From contig NC_073630.1 in the NCBI RefSeq assembly GCF_029407905.1, forward strand, positions 40,945,001 to 41,009,000: a stretch of 64,000 nucleotides of DNA. The letters run 5' to 3'. The notes beneath the pieces are model-generated. The model searched no databases. It saw only the letters and a program-made list of their open reading frames with translations, and was not told the origin of the DNA. The stretch comes from Bubalus kerabau (Eukaryota > Chordata > Mammalia > Artiodactyla > Bovidae). Positions within the stretch are counted from its first letter, which is position 1; every line of letters starts with the position of its first letter. This document shows, piece after piece, positions 35,301 through 44,924 of this stretch. The position numbers and the translations under genes were made by a program.

Positions 35301-38300
35301 ATTAGGTCACTAGATTCCGATCCATCCTCAAATAGGAGTACTGTTCTACTTGGAAGTCTGCCTGCTTTTATACATAAATCTTATTAACGTTGGAGGCAGA
35401 GGGTAATTGTCAAGATAAAAATGATTTATGGGGGTGTCTTCTATTCTCCGAGCCACCCCTGGTAGCTCAGATGGTAAAGCGTCTGCCTGCAATGTGGGAG
35501 ACCTGGGTTTGATCCCTGAGTCAGGAAGATCCCCTGGAGAAGGAAATGGCAACCCACTCCAGTACTCTTGCCTGGAAAATTCCATGGATGGAGGAGCCTG
35601 GTGGGCTACAGTCCATGGGGTCGCAAAGAGTCAGACACGACTGAGCGACTTCACTTCACTTCTTCTATTCTTACGAAGCTGGCTAATATGAAGTACACAG
35701 ACATTTCAATGTGTAGTATTTTAAAGATATAATTCGAAATGACTTATTTTGGGGAGTTATTATTTACTAATCTTTTATAGTGGCAGGTATATTCTGAAAA
35801 TAAGTAAGGTTTTCTGATGAGGGAAAATATAATACAAAAACTTTATAATGAGTTATTTCAGAATAAAAAGTATTTTAAACATTTGACCTAAGACATTGCA
35901 TCTGGGAAAGTTTTACCTGGACATCTATACTTTCCTTTGCAACCAAGTTCATTAGCTCACTGCTAATAGAAACTTTGGAGTTAAACAGGTACTCTATAAT
36001 AATCCCTTCTTAATTTTTCCCCCTTCCTATTCTGAAGGGGGAAGGTTTGTTTTATATTTGATGCTTTTATTGCTTTTGAAACAGTAACATGTATACTAAT
36101 AACTGTAAATTTATTTAAAAATCAAACAGAATTCTTTTATAAAAAAGTTAAACAACTTCTAAATTATGGTGTATGATGGTCAGTCATTTTGCGTTTGCTT
36201 ACGCCAGTTGACTTCTGATTGCATTGTTGATTGTATGATGGTTGAACAGTGAACACATCCATTGGCCAATCTTCTTTCCTATATCCTGCTTTCCTATCTC
36301 CATGCCTTGGCTCACATTATTCTTTTCATGGAGAATAGTCTCTCCCACATAAATGTTTCCTCAAATCCTACTCATCCTCCAGCTCAATTATTTCAAATAT
36401 ATAGCTTTCCGTGAGCACCAGTTTAGGAACTGATCTTTTCTACTCCAAGCCCTAAAGCATGACTTTTGGGGGTACCACTCAGATAGCACTTTCTTTTTCA
36501 GGTTATAATCATTTTTGTAAGAACCTTTTATTCTTTTCTAGCTCTAAAATCCTGGAAAGAGTTAAGTTTTCTCAATCATTTATCTCACATAATATCTTAC
36601 ACAATAGGAAGCACTCAACATATATTTTGTTACAACCAATAAGTTTAAAAGACACTGAGTCTTAGAGATGTTAAGTCTTAGAGATGCATTTAAAGAATAT
36701 TGAGCAGAACAAAATAACATTCTGAAGGGAAACTGCTACTTTTATGGGGAATGAAGGCAGATTTGGGAAAAAAGTAAATAGTCATTTTGCTGATGGCATT
36801 TTAAACTGTTTGTAGCTCTTTGGCCAATGAATTTACAAGAAGGGACTGACTAAAAAGAAGTATTGTTTTATTCCAGTGACAGAGCGCTTATTCTTTCTCT
36901 TCTAAGCATCCTGACACAGATAGTGTCATCTGTAGAATTAATTTAAGGGACATTAAAATGTGTCACTTTTTCCTAAAAAAGGTCAAAATTATTTCCTTCT
37001 AATCCCTTCCCCCATAAGAGCATATGATACATTATGTCCAAAAAACCTCCTTATAAAGGATCAAACCTGTCAGTGTGATGAAAAGCAGAGAGATTACACT
37101 GCTGACAGAGGTCTGCATAGTCAAGGCTGTATAGTATGTGTCTTCCCAGTGGGCACGTACAGTTGCGAGAGCCGGACTGCAAAGTAGGCAGAACGCCAAA
37201 GAATTGATGCCTTTGAATTGTGGAGAAACTTTACTTTACTCAGAAGCAATAACACGAAAGCAATAACAGAAGCAATAACATGAAAAACTCATGGGTGTCT
37301 GGGGCCCACCAGCATCACATGTGCTATGGCAGGTCTTGAAGCAGGGCAGGGTTTGGGCTGGGGCACGAGGGGGCCTGTCTGTGTCAGGAAGACTCTGGGA
37401 CACAGAGGTCCATAGCACAGATGCTCCAGGAGCCTGGGACCAGGGGAAAAGGACAAAAGCACCAGCAAGAGACAGAAACTCCAGACCAGACGAAAGTGAA
37501 CTGTCTGCCTTACAGTTTCTCCTGATGTTGATCCAGAGCTGGCTCAGGATAAGGATCACTGGGATTCGGCTTACCTTCATATCAGTTTGGTTTTTCCTTC
37601 CAGACGAGGTGGAAACATACTTAAACATATAATACCCATGTTTCTCATGGTGACCCTTGTACGTTATCTACAAAAACACAACATTGTATCAATGTGGGTT
37701 TATCTCTTATTTAGAAGTTTTCTGGCTCTCTTTTTAATAGTACAAGATATTTTTAACTCCAGTGAAGTCTACTTATGCATCTAACAGATGGTAATACTTC
37801 TGATAACCACAGGAGGGCGTATGTCAGCCAGTTCCCGAAGAGAGCAGCTTGTTTCTGTCTCTAAATCGGTTTTCCTTGACCATGAGTATCAAACAGCTCT
37901 CTCCCCCGAGAGTGTATCAATTTTACTATCAAATGTCAATTTGATAGTAAATTGGTAATATTTACCAATTTACTATTGGTAAATTTACCAATACCAATTT
38001 ACCAATTTACTATTTACCATTCTCCAATATGGAGAATTGGTAATATTTTCAGGTAGGAGAAGGCAGGGGGATGAGGAGAAAGGCAGATTTTACAGTATTC
38101 ATGCTGATGTTAAATTGGCAAAACTCACAGCATAAACATTCAGGCTCTTAAGCTTGTAGTTTTTGCCTTTGTAATTTTAAGCTAAGATAGAGAACAGAAG
38201 ATTGTTAGTTTTTAGAACAGAATTTTCTGAGACTGCCAGAAGAAACCCTGCTAAGCAGAAGTAAACTGCAATTTGGTGACATGAAATGCTGAGAGTTCTT

Positions 38301-41300
38301 GTTAACTTTCTGGTTGCATGTGAAAACTAACTCCATGTACACAGAATTCCTCATAAAGACTTGTTAACTCACTTCGCTTTGTTTTCTCCCTCATTTATTA
38401 CTTTGTTCTCATGTACATGCATGGGAAAATATTGTTTGCTAATAGCAACATCCTAGAATTTTATCCCTCTGAAGGAAGAAATCACATGAAGAGAAACAAG
38501 TTCCCATTCAGAAGGCTTTTTTCTTTTGTATCACACAATGTGTGAATTAAAGTGCCAAAATTATGTTGTGTAATTTTCCATTTCCATTCTAGGTACACAG
38601 GAATATTTTGGCAGTTAAAAATTTCCCCATATTGACTTTTCTCTTTATAGAGCTGGAAGAGGTGTATTTAAGAAGAATAATTCTGTTTACCCTCTGTTCT
38701 TCCACACAGTCTTGCTTCTTTTTCTCAGCCTGTGGTTGCAATGTCTGAAAGGAAACAAGAAATAAAACGTCACCAGATATTTCTTCTTTCATTCATTTCT
38801 TCAAACAATAAATGTCTCCTTTATTTTTCTCTCACTCAGTGCTCAGTGCTCAGCCACTCAGTCGTGTCCAACTCTTCATGACCCCATGGACTGTAGCCCA
38901 CCAGGCTCCTCTGTCCATGGAATTTTCCAGGCCAGAATACTAGAGTTGGTTGCTATTTCCTCCTCCAGGGGATCTTCCCAACCCAGGGACCAAACCCAAG
39001 TCTCCTGCGTTGGCAGGAAGATTCTTCAGCGTGCCACCTGGGAAACCCTTTTCTCTCACTGGGTTATTCAATATAGAAAATCATTCTGACCAGAAGAAGA
39101 TGGGCACATACATCACATTTGTTTCTGCATTGAAGGAGGGTGCTGACCTTCCTTCCTAGAGGGAGACAGTGCTGTCTCGACTACAGAACCTCGTGCAGTG
39201 CGGGAGAACAGCTGAGTTGGGAGGGGTGGCCCTCCAAGTGAAAAAGCTTAAATGTCATTTGTATCCACTGAAAAATTTTCCCTGGCACACTGGAAGTGTT
39301 TGCTATCAGTGAACTAAAATCAGAGTTGAGTGAGGTGTGGATTGTGTGTGCATTGATTGTATAAGTTCAATCATTGCTCTTAGAATTAGGATATGATGCT
39401 CCTGATGGTCCATCAAGAGTGAAGCCATAGCCCTGCACCAAAGGGGAAGGAATACACTGGAGGGGGACTTTATTGTTGCCAGTCACCTGGGCAGTTTTTT
39501 CTTTCAGGGAAAGGGAAAATGACATTTTGAAAGATTGTATTGTATAGAATGTGAGTTATAGAATGACACTATGAACCATTAAGCTTTCTGTTACTTCCAC
39601 TATCAAAAATCCAGAATTTTACCTAACAAAAAAAATAAGAAAATTACTTTTTTTTTTCAATTTTATAGTAATTTTTATCCCCTAAGGGCATATTTTATAA
39701 TTCTACCCTTTATTGCCCTCTCCTTTTGTTGGTTCCTATGCGATCATGTGCATATAAATTTAGAACATTGTATTATTCCTCAGAAATAGCAAAAGAGCTT
39801 AAATAGTTCTGGAAATAGTGCTATAGGAAAGAAAAAATATTAAAAAATGATATAGGTACCTATTAAGCAAAAGAAAGAAATGACAGTTTGGGGTATTCAG
39901 TATCTTCTTACAGAACACACATGCAACATGTTAAAAACTTACATGAGAGTATAGAGCACCTAAATATAGTTCACAATAATAAATCATGAACTTATAACAA
40001 AGTAACCTATAACAAAGTCTTTATGGTCTAATTACGTATTGATGATTATTAATTGAATTGCATGGCCCAACAATCATATTTTACCTTTTCCACTTAAAAT
40101 TTTGTTTTTGAAGGAAACAAGAATGTTACCCCTAAATATGCCTTTTAAAAATGTGAATCACTGAAAAAGTCTTCTTTGAAATTGTTACAATATTGTTTCT
40201 GTTTTACCTTTTAGTTTTTGGCCACAAAGCTTGTGGGCTCTTAACTCCCTGACTAGTGTTTGGACCTGTACCCCCTGCATTGGAAAGCGAAGTCTTAACC
40301 ACTGGACTGCCAGGGAAGTCCCCAAAATATGTGTTTTTGACATAAAAATTATTTTGAGCCGAAGGCAATTAAGAAATAGAACATGTAGAAAAAATTTCCC
40401 TTTTTCTGCCTAAAGGTAGGGAATAAATTATTCTTTTACTAGAGACAATCTCTTATCAGTCTAGAGATGGCACAGAGGAATATGCAAACAAATCTTGTTA
40501 AACTAATCTTAGTAGTCCTAATTAAGGAAGATAAGAATTATCTAATCCTGTCCTGTTTGTCCTGTCAATTCTTCACAATATCTTATTACTTTGTCTAAAT
40601 GGTATTAAAAACCTCCTGCCCTCATCAAGTCCTCATTCTTTTGTAAAGGCTTCCATGTACATGTCAAATTATTAAAAAAAATTTGTGTTCTCTTCTCCTG
40701 TTAATCTGTCTTTGTTGGTTTCATTTTCAGATCCAGCCAGAGACCCAAAGAAGATTGAGGAAAACCTTTTCTTCTCCTCGAGTTTGAATTTGGATTATAT
40801 TTCCAGAACATAAGTAAGTGGCTCAGTATACACTGAATTTGGATTATATTTCCAGAACATAAGTAAGTGGCTCAGCATACACTGATACCCCTAATCTGTA
40901 ATTAAATAATTTAGATAATTACCCCAATAGAATCCATATCTGAAAGACAACGTCACATATAGCTATTTGTAATTCCAAATTTGTCTTTGTATCCTTGCCA
41001 AACCTCTTTCACTTGAAATCTGCACCCCCCTCCTCCTCCCGCACCCCCTCCCCACCCACTTGGCAGTTCTGCCCTTGAACGTGGCTCTGAAATGGAGATG
41101 GCCTTGTTTCCTTCAGAGGAAGAAGACTGGCATCCTCTCTTGACCAGTGGTCAGTGGATTGGTGTTGACATAGCACATTTACTGGAAAATGGTCAGAGAT
41201 ACCGCCCCAGCTGTTCTTTGGAATGTGTTGCTCAAAATAGACCCATCCTCGGCGGGTGGGATTGAGCTGGGTCAGCAGGATCCACTCCATCCTTCTCATG

Positions 41301-42323
41301 CCTAAGCACGTACCTCTGTGGCCCTGACTGAGCAAAGTCAGTTGTGTGTATTGGGCCTGGCAGATGTCTATTTTAAGCCATATGCACTCCCACAGGTCTG
41401 TTGGAACATGCGTGCTGAGAGGGGACCTGTTTTCTCAACTCCTACTGTCCTCTGCGGCTGGCATGGCTCATGCTTGTCAGTGGTCGCTTACCCACCCTCT
41501 CAGGACCTGTAAGTTCTTCTCTGACAAAGAATGACTACTTGCTTCCACGCTTCTCCAACTGAAAAGGTTATCCTGAGAAGTTAGGATGTTTTTCAGACAT
41601 TATCTTATGAGCACTGTGTCTCCTCAGCAGAAAATATCTGTAACACTCAGCATTTTCATAAGACGAGTCAGTCACATCCTGGGTGTTCATCTGGGTGAAT
41701 CAAGGAGAAGAAAAGACACAGAAGGAAACTGGAGCTTGATTTGGGTTAAGCTGTGGGGAACTTCTTTCCATCTTTAGCCTCGCTGATGAAGAGAAAATCA
41801 CTAGCAGGATCTCAGAGTGTTGGAATGTTGCAAGAATTACAGAAAAGCTCTGGTTCCTTTGTGTAGTCTCGCAGTTATACAGTCTAGTTGCTTAGCCTTA
41901 GAGCATCCAAGTCAAACCCTTTCAGATTTTGGTAAAATACTGAGAAGTTCTTTTGACATGTTACAATTTGAGTATATTTGCTCATTGGCATTAGCGGATT
42001 GAAACACTGTGGCTGGCTATTGGTTTTCTTGAAAATATTCTTTTCTGGTGCTTCTCCAAAGGCAACATGTAATTCTTCTTACATGTTCATTGAGGGCCTC
42101 CTTGGTGACAGACATTTATGCCAAGTGTTGAATACTTCCTCTGTGTTTGGTATTTTATTGTAACTGAACTAGGTAAGTGCTACTAGTTTACAAAGATGTT
42201 GCTTAAAGGAAAAATAGATAAAGAGAGCAAGAGATTATATGATGTGCAACTGAATTTGTAAATGCTTACTGGTGCTGCCAGGGTCAGGCTGAAAAGGAGC
42301 AGTTCCAAACAGAAGATTTGCAT
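30853..42323 (-). CDS. MEPE: MEPE, matrix extracellular phosphoglycoprotein (complete spliced CDS)
   Basis: Join on the minus strand: 42323-42270, 38744-38691, 32319-30853; 54 + 54 + 1467 = 1575 bp, 524 residues plus stop. The human protein has 525, so the model is full length. Both introns are phase 0, as is usual in the SIBLING family. The product is a secreted acidic phosphoprotein of osteocytes, osteoblasts and odontoblasts. It binds integrins through RGD (residues 244-246) and is cut to release the acidic C-terminal ASARM peptide, which binds hydroxyapatite and the protease PHEX and restrains mineralisation. After signal cleavage the only cysteine is in exon 3. No frameshift or stop is seen. 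The downstream neighbour in the family cluster would be SPP1, beyond base 1; the upstream neighbour IBSP is at 59.7 kb and above. Identification rests on strong similarity to the human sequence as I know it. Confidence 0.95.
32320..32325 (-). other. MEPE: TAGCAG tandem (NAGNAG) splice acceptor of the MEPE terminal exon
   Basis: The minus strand reads cactttagCAGgaag, so both TAG (exon from 32319) and CAG (exon from 32316) could serve. Use of the second would drop one glutamine at residue 37 without changing frame. Human MEPE has EEQRQEEKNK here, which fits the upstream site. Confidence 0.6.
32826..32875 (+). repeat. CT-rich simple repeat in MEPE intron 3
   Basis: A (TC)n tract followed by a C/T-rich run ending TCTCTCTCT. 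On the gene strand it is purine-rich (GA)n. Confidence 0.8.
33090..33300 (+). mobile_element. MER5A-like hAT-Charlie element
   Basis: Near complete: left end 'aatagttttcaaatttagca', middle 'ggcttggggtgaggctctag' and 'tgatgttgatgctgctggct', right end 'cacactttgagaactactct', whose reverse complement mirrors the left end. Non-autonomous, old mammalian repeat within MEPE intron 3. Confidence 0.85.
33892..34018 (+). mobile_element. Bov-A monomer SINE
   Basis: Forward Bov-A body and tail without the tRNA-like head, from 'gagaaggaaatggcaaccca' to 'gacatgaccgagtaacctgg'. Confidence 0.85.
34754..34872 (+). mobile_element. Bov-A monomer SINE
   Basis: Forward monomer, 'gaaatggcaatccactccag' to 'cagacacgactgagcggctt'. 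It lies in MEPE intron 3. Confidence 0.85.
35452..35662 (+). mobile_element. Bov-tA SINE, well preserved
   Basis: Head 'cacccctggtagctcagatg' with an almost perfect tRNA B-box GGTTTGATCC, then the Bov-A body and tail ending CACTTCACTTC. One of the least diverged copies in the window. Confidence 0.88.
35665..36280. other. MEPE intron 3, AT-rich, nothing recognised
   Basis: No coding or repeat signal that I can assign. Confidence 0.4.
36285..36638 (+). repeat. L2-like LINE fragment
   Basis: Diverged text 'tcctactcatcctccagctc' and 'agctttccgtgagcaccagt' followed by 'gaagcactcaacatatattt', the order expected for an L2 3' end. Confidence 0.55.
37072..37222 (+). mobile_element. BovB LINE internal fragment
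   Basis: Short piece matching the C-terminal ORF region ('aaagcagagagattacactg' ... 'gccaaagaattgatgccttt'). It stops abruptly at a non-BovB GC-rich segment, with no 3' terminus, so it has been cut or rearranged. Confidence 0.75.
37245..37640. other. GC-rich island of unknown origin in MEPE intron 3
   Basis: About 400 bp clearly richer in G+C than the AT-rich intron around it, directly after a truncated BovB piece. Both strands are open for more than 110 codons (+ strand 37291-37632, - strand 37236-37628). I recognise neither product; high G+C alone lengthens frames. It may be part of an LTR element or transduced sequence. Confidence 0.4.
37921..38045. repeat. Cluster of overlapping perfect inverted repeats
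   Basis: Four hairpins in 125 bp: 13-bp arms 37922-37934/37939-37951 (4-base loop); 15-bp arms 37944-37958/37962-37976 (3-base loop); a 20-bp perfect palindrome 37974-37993; and 8-bp arms 38019-38026/38030-38037. Neighbouring stems share arms, so the motif TACCAATTTACTA and its complement alternate. Lies about 650 bp past MEPE exon 3 in intron 3. Confidence 0.92.
38691..38744 (-). CDS. MEPE: MEPE exon 3 (54 bp, phase 0-0)
   Basis: Encodes TLQPQAEKKKQDCVEEQR, residues 19-36, against human TFQPQTEKTKQSCVEEQR. Acceptor TTTCCTTTCAG ends at 38745; donor AGG|GTAAAC at 38690-38689. The residues probably form the N-terminus of the mature protein and hold its only cysteine. Because the exon is symmetric, skipping would remove 18 residues and keep the frame. 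Identity is secured by adjacency and by the in-frame join to both neighbours. Confidence 0.93.
38838..39053 (-). mobile_element. Bov-tA SINE
   Basis: Reverse copy immediately upstream of MEPE exon 3, in intron 2, from 'ccactcagtcgtgtccaact' to the head 'agcgtgccacctgggaaacc'. Confidence 0.85.
39060..40200. other. MEPE intron 2, nothing recognised
   Basis: No gene, no clear repeat. Mostly AT-rich. Confidence 0.4.
40205..40322 (-). mobile_element. CHR-type tRNA SINE, partial
   Basis: Reverse orientation: 'ttaactccctgactagtgtt' and 'aaccactggactgccaggga', ending AGTCCCC. Confidence 0.75.
40430..40795 (+). repeat. LTR-like remnant of an old endogenous retrovirus
   Basis: Text such as 'ctcctgttaatctgtctttg' followed by 'ttttcagatccagccagaga' is typical of the 3' end of class I ERV LTRs and the adjoining leader. 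The left boundary is not defined and no retroviral coding sequence is present. Family not named. Confidence 0.45.
40785..40882 (+). repeat. 49-bp tandem duplication, two copies
   Basis: Copies at 40785-40833 and 40834-40882 differ at one base (GTATACAC versus GCATACAC). Each includes 'ccagaacataagtaagtggc'. The first copy overlaps the end of the LTR-like remnant. Confidence 0.92.
40885..42265. other. MEPE intron 2, non-repetitive stretch
   Basis: Includes a polypyrimidine run on the + strand at 41021-41060 and a moderately GC-rich block to about 41340 with no repeat I recognise. Several + strand frames of 60-65 codons look like chance. Confidence 0.4.
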
Positions 42324-42335
42324 CTTTGAGAATCT
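42270..42335 (-). CDS. MEPE: MEPE exon 2: start codon and signal peptide
   Basis: Acceptor CTTTTTACAG ends at 42336; 12 bp of 5' UTR then ATG at 42323-42321, encoding MQIFCLELLLFSLTLAAP, donor CCA|GTAAGC at 42269-42268. The hydrophobic core and small -AA- residues form a classical secretion signal; human MEPE has MRVFCVGLLLFSVTWAAP at this point. This ATG is the only in-frame start that joins to the rest of the gene. Confidence 0.94.
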
Positions 42336-42879
42336 CTGTAAAAAGACAATAATATTTTACCCTAAAGTATTGCCAGTTATGAACTGTAGCCATAACAATA
42401 AATAAAATACGAAAGTCTATACAAAATCCATCCCCTTAGCAGTCCATTAGTCTATTTCCTTTTGTTTAAAAAAAACTGTATATAATTTAAATCTAAGTGT
42501 AGAAACTATACTTTAAGAGCTTTCATATGTTTAATCGTTCCAATGTGAATGTGAAAATTGTCCAACATTATTAAAACAATATAGAAATGAATTTATAGAT
42601 ATTTATTTACTCTATTGTCAGCCCAAACTTTTCCCTTTTGTCTTGAGAGAGAGAGAATTTAATTGAATTATTTATATAATTCAGAATAATATTAAGCAAA
42701 GAGTTAGTAAACTTTAAGATAGATCAATAGAAATGTAATTTGAACAAGAGAGGGAAAAAAGATTTTTAAATGACCATTTTCTTTTAGCCCTTTGTAAGTG
42801 TATTCAGCTTACTCAGGGACCTGAGTGATGATAGCAATGATCAACGCAGAATTCTATGCCTCAGAGAGGAAGTATAGCA

Positions 42880-43108
42880 AAACTAAGAACTAGGGTTTTA
42901 AAGTGGGATTTGTGTTTGTGTTCTTGGCTCTGTTATTTATTAGCCAAGGGACCCTGAGCAAGTCATTTAAACTCTCTAAACTTTTGTTACCTCATTTGTA
43001 AGATGTGAGTAATATTTGTAGTTATATCTGATGAAAAAACTCGTAGATAGCTCTTTACACAAAGCCTGGCACATAGTAAGTGCTCAATAAAGGTTAGCTA
43101 TTGTCGTT
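42880..43108 (+). repeat. MIR SINE
   Basis: Core text 'gagcaagtcatttaaactct' and 'tgttacctcatttgtaagat' then the 3' end 'cctggcacatagtaagtgct', in standard MIR order. Confidence 0.85.
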
Positions 43109-43324
43109 AAAATAAACAAACAGTTAAAAAATAACATTAAGTTAGTATAGCAACTCATAACAGATTAAATGAATCTGCCAGGATAGCAAGCTCCACTGTG
43201 AGGAATGAAATCTTGTTTGCTATCAGCCTGGTGCCCAAATATATATCCTCATACTCATTAGCAAAGTATATGAAGTGGGAGCCACCTGTGGCCTGGAGAC
43301 CAAGATAATTTATGTAATACCTAT

Positions 43325-43572
43325 TTTAATAGCTAACATTTACTGAAAACTAAAACGAGCCAAACACTGTTCTAAAAATTTGACATGTGTTCAATTATTT
43401 AAGCTAACAATAACCCTGTGGAGTTAGGTAGCATCACCAGTCCTGTTTTATAGATTAGGAAATAGACACAAATTCAAATAATTTGTCCCAGAATTCCTAG
43501 GTGTTCAGAGGCAGAACCAGGATTAGCAGCCAGGCAATGTAGCTCTAGAGCCAGACTCTGTACTACCTTGAA
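43325..43572 (-). repeat. MIR SINE, antisense
   Basis: Reverse complement of MIR: 'agctaacatttactgaaaac', 'ttatagattaggaaatagac' and 'ctagagccagactctgtact'. Confidence 0.8.
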
Positions 43573-43574
43573 TA

Positions 43575-44495
43575 AGTTTCTATTCTTTTATCTTATTGCA
43601 GAACAATCTACATGGAATTGATGTAAATGCTAATCATAGTATTATATTGGGCTCAACAAAATGATGTTTAAAAGACTAACATTTTATTATGGATAAAGGT
43701 ATATGTTTATACTTCGGTAAATGTGTTAAAAGAATCCAGTGAGTTTGTTTAAGTCTAGAAAGCCAATAGATTGAAAAGGAAAATTGACATAACTTTGGAT
43801 GACTCATCTGTTGGTTTTGATACTAAGTATTTTACTAACTACCACACAAGCATATTACAATCAATATGAAAATTTTAAATGTACACCATTCTTTGGTGGT
43901 ACTTGAGAGAAAAACACTTTTAATAGGAAAAATAAGCTAAATACTGTTGTAATTTTCAATCATTTCAGAGTAAAAACTTTGGTGAAATAAATAAAACTAT
44001 TAAATATATTCTAAAATCCTGGGCTATTATCCTCTAAATTAATGCAATTTTAAGAACCTTAATCCTAGTCATGATTTAGCTTCTAAGCGTTCTAGAGATC
44101 AGGACAGTATAAGCCATGTATCTAATGACTTATGCTAATCAGTAGAAATATCAGCACAGATGAGGTTTGACAGCATAACTCTGATCATATTATCCTTATT
44201 CTTATAAGCAAATGTATAGAGTAAAATTGAAGTCTTCAAGTCATTGTGGACATTGATAATATTGGTAGTCAAACCAGAGAGAAAACTGCTACCAAGCCAC
44301 AAATTTTAGTTGTTCATTTCTAGAGCTTAGTAACACACTTTCTTTTTATAAAACAAAGCACTAAATATTACATAGTTATGCCCACTGGAGAATACTTTCA
44401 ATATGCATTTCTTCTCAAAAGCAATATTCCTACCTGAATGGCATGCGTCTTAAAAATGTAAACTATGTTATAAGGCTATTTGCTATCAAGAGAGT
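43575..44495. other. MEPE intron 1, nothing recognised
   Basis: AT-rich, with no coding or repeat signal that I can assign. Confidence 0.4.
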
Positions 44496-44501
44496 CATTA
44501 C

Positions 44502-44548
44502 CTGGGGATCTTTGACCTTCAGAATACCTGGTTTCTTCTGCAGGATTA
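44502..44548 (-). other. MEPE: Candidate MEPE exon 1 (5' UTR)
   Basis: A strong donor CCCCAG|GTAATG (boundary 44502/44501) lies 2.2 kb upstream of exon 2, about 70-80 bp after a TATA-like element and inverted CCAAT boxes. No ATG opens a useful frame, as expected for the non-coding first exon of SIBLING genes. The 5' end is a guess from TATA spacing. Confidence 0.5.
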
Positions 44549-44570
44549 GCAGTCTTTGGGTATTTTGCTG

Positions 44571-44605
44571 AAATTTAAAGTTTGTTCGAGTACCCAATGG
44601 CCAAT
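44571..44605 (-). promoter_or_regulatory. MEPE: Candidate MEPE core promoter
   Basis: On the minus strand, ATTGGCCATTGG (two inverted CCAAT boxes, complements of 44601-44605 and 44594-44598) is followed 14 bp later by CTTTAAATTT (44571-44580), a TATA-like element. The spacing resembles the inverted-CCAAT/TATA arrangement described for the related IBSP promoter. A CTCF-like TAGGGGGCAG is at 44664-44673 on the + strand. Confidence 0.45.
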
Positions 44606-44924
44606 CAGCACTGGCTCACTTAGCACTAGAAAACAATTTGCTACCAGTGCCCACAGATAACCATAGGGGGCAGAGTAATTTTAATCTAAAAATGTTTTTG
44701 TGGTAAAAAGCTGCTATCAAATGTTCCAGAAAATGGGATAAACAGAAAATATAAATACCTCAGCTTGGTACATTATGTTGTCAAATAATTAAAAGTGATT
44801 TTAGAACTATTAGTTCTGGCTGAGTAACTCGCAAGTTTACAAATAGAAAACATTGTAGCTATTCTTTTATGTAGAAAGTTTGTAATTTCAATCATGCCTG
44901 AATTAAATTCAGCAATATTTAAGA

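Noticed and set aside
35452..35540. tRNA-like sequence with a B-box
   Set aside because: It is the tRNA-derived head of a Bov-tA SINE; no complete cloverleaf.
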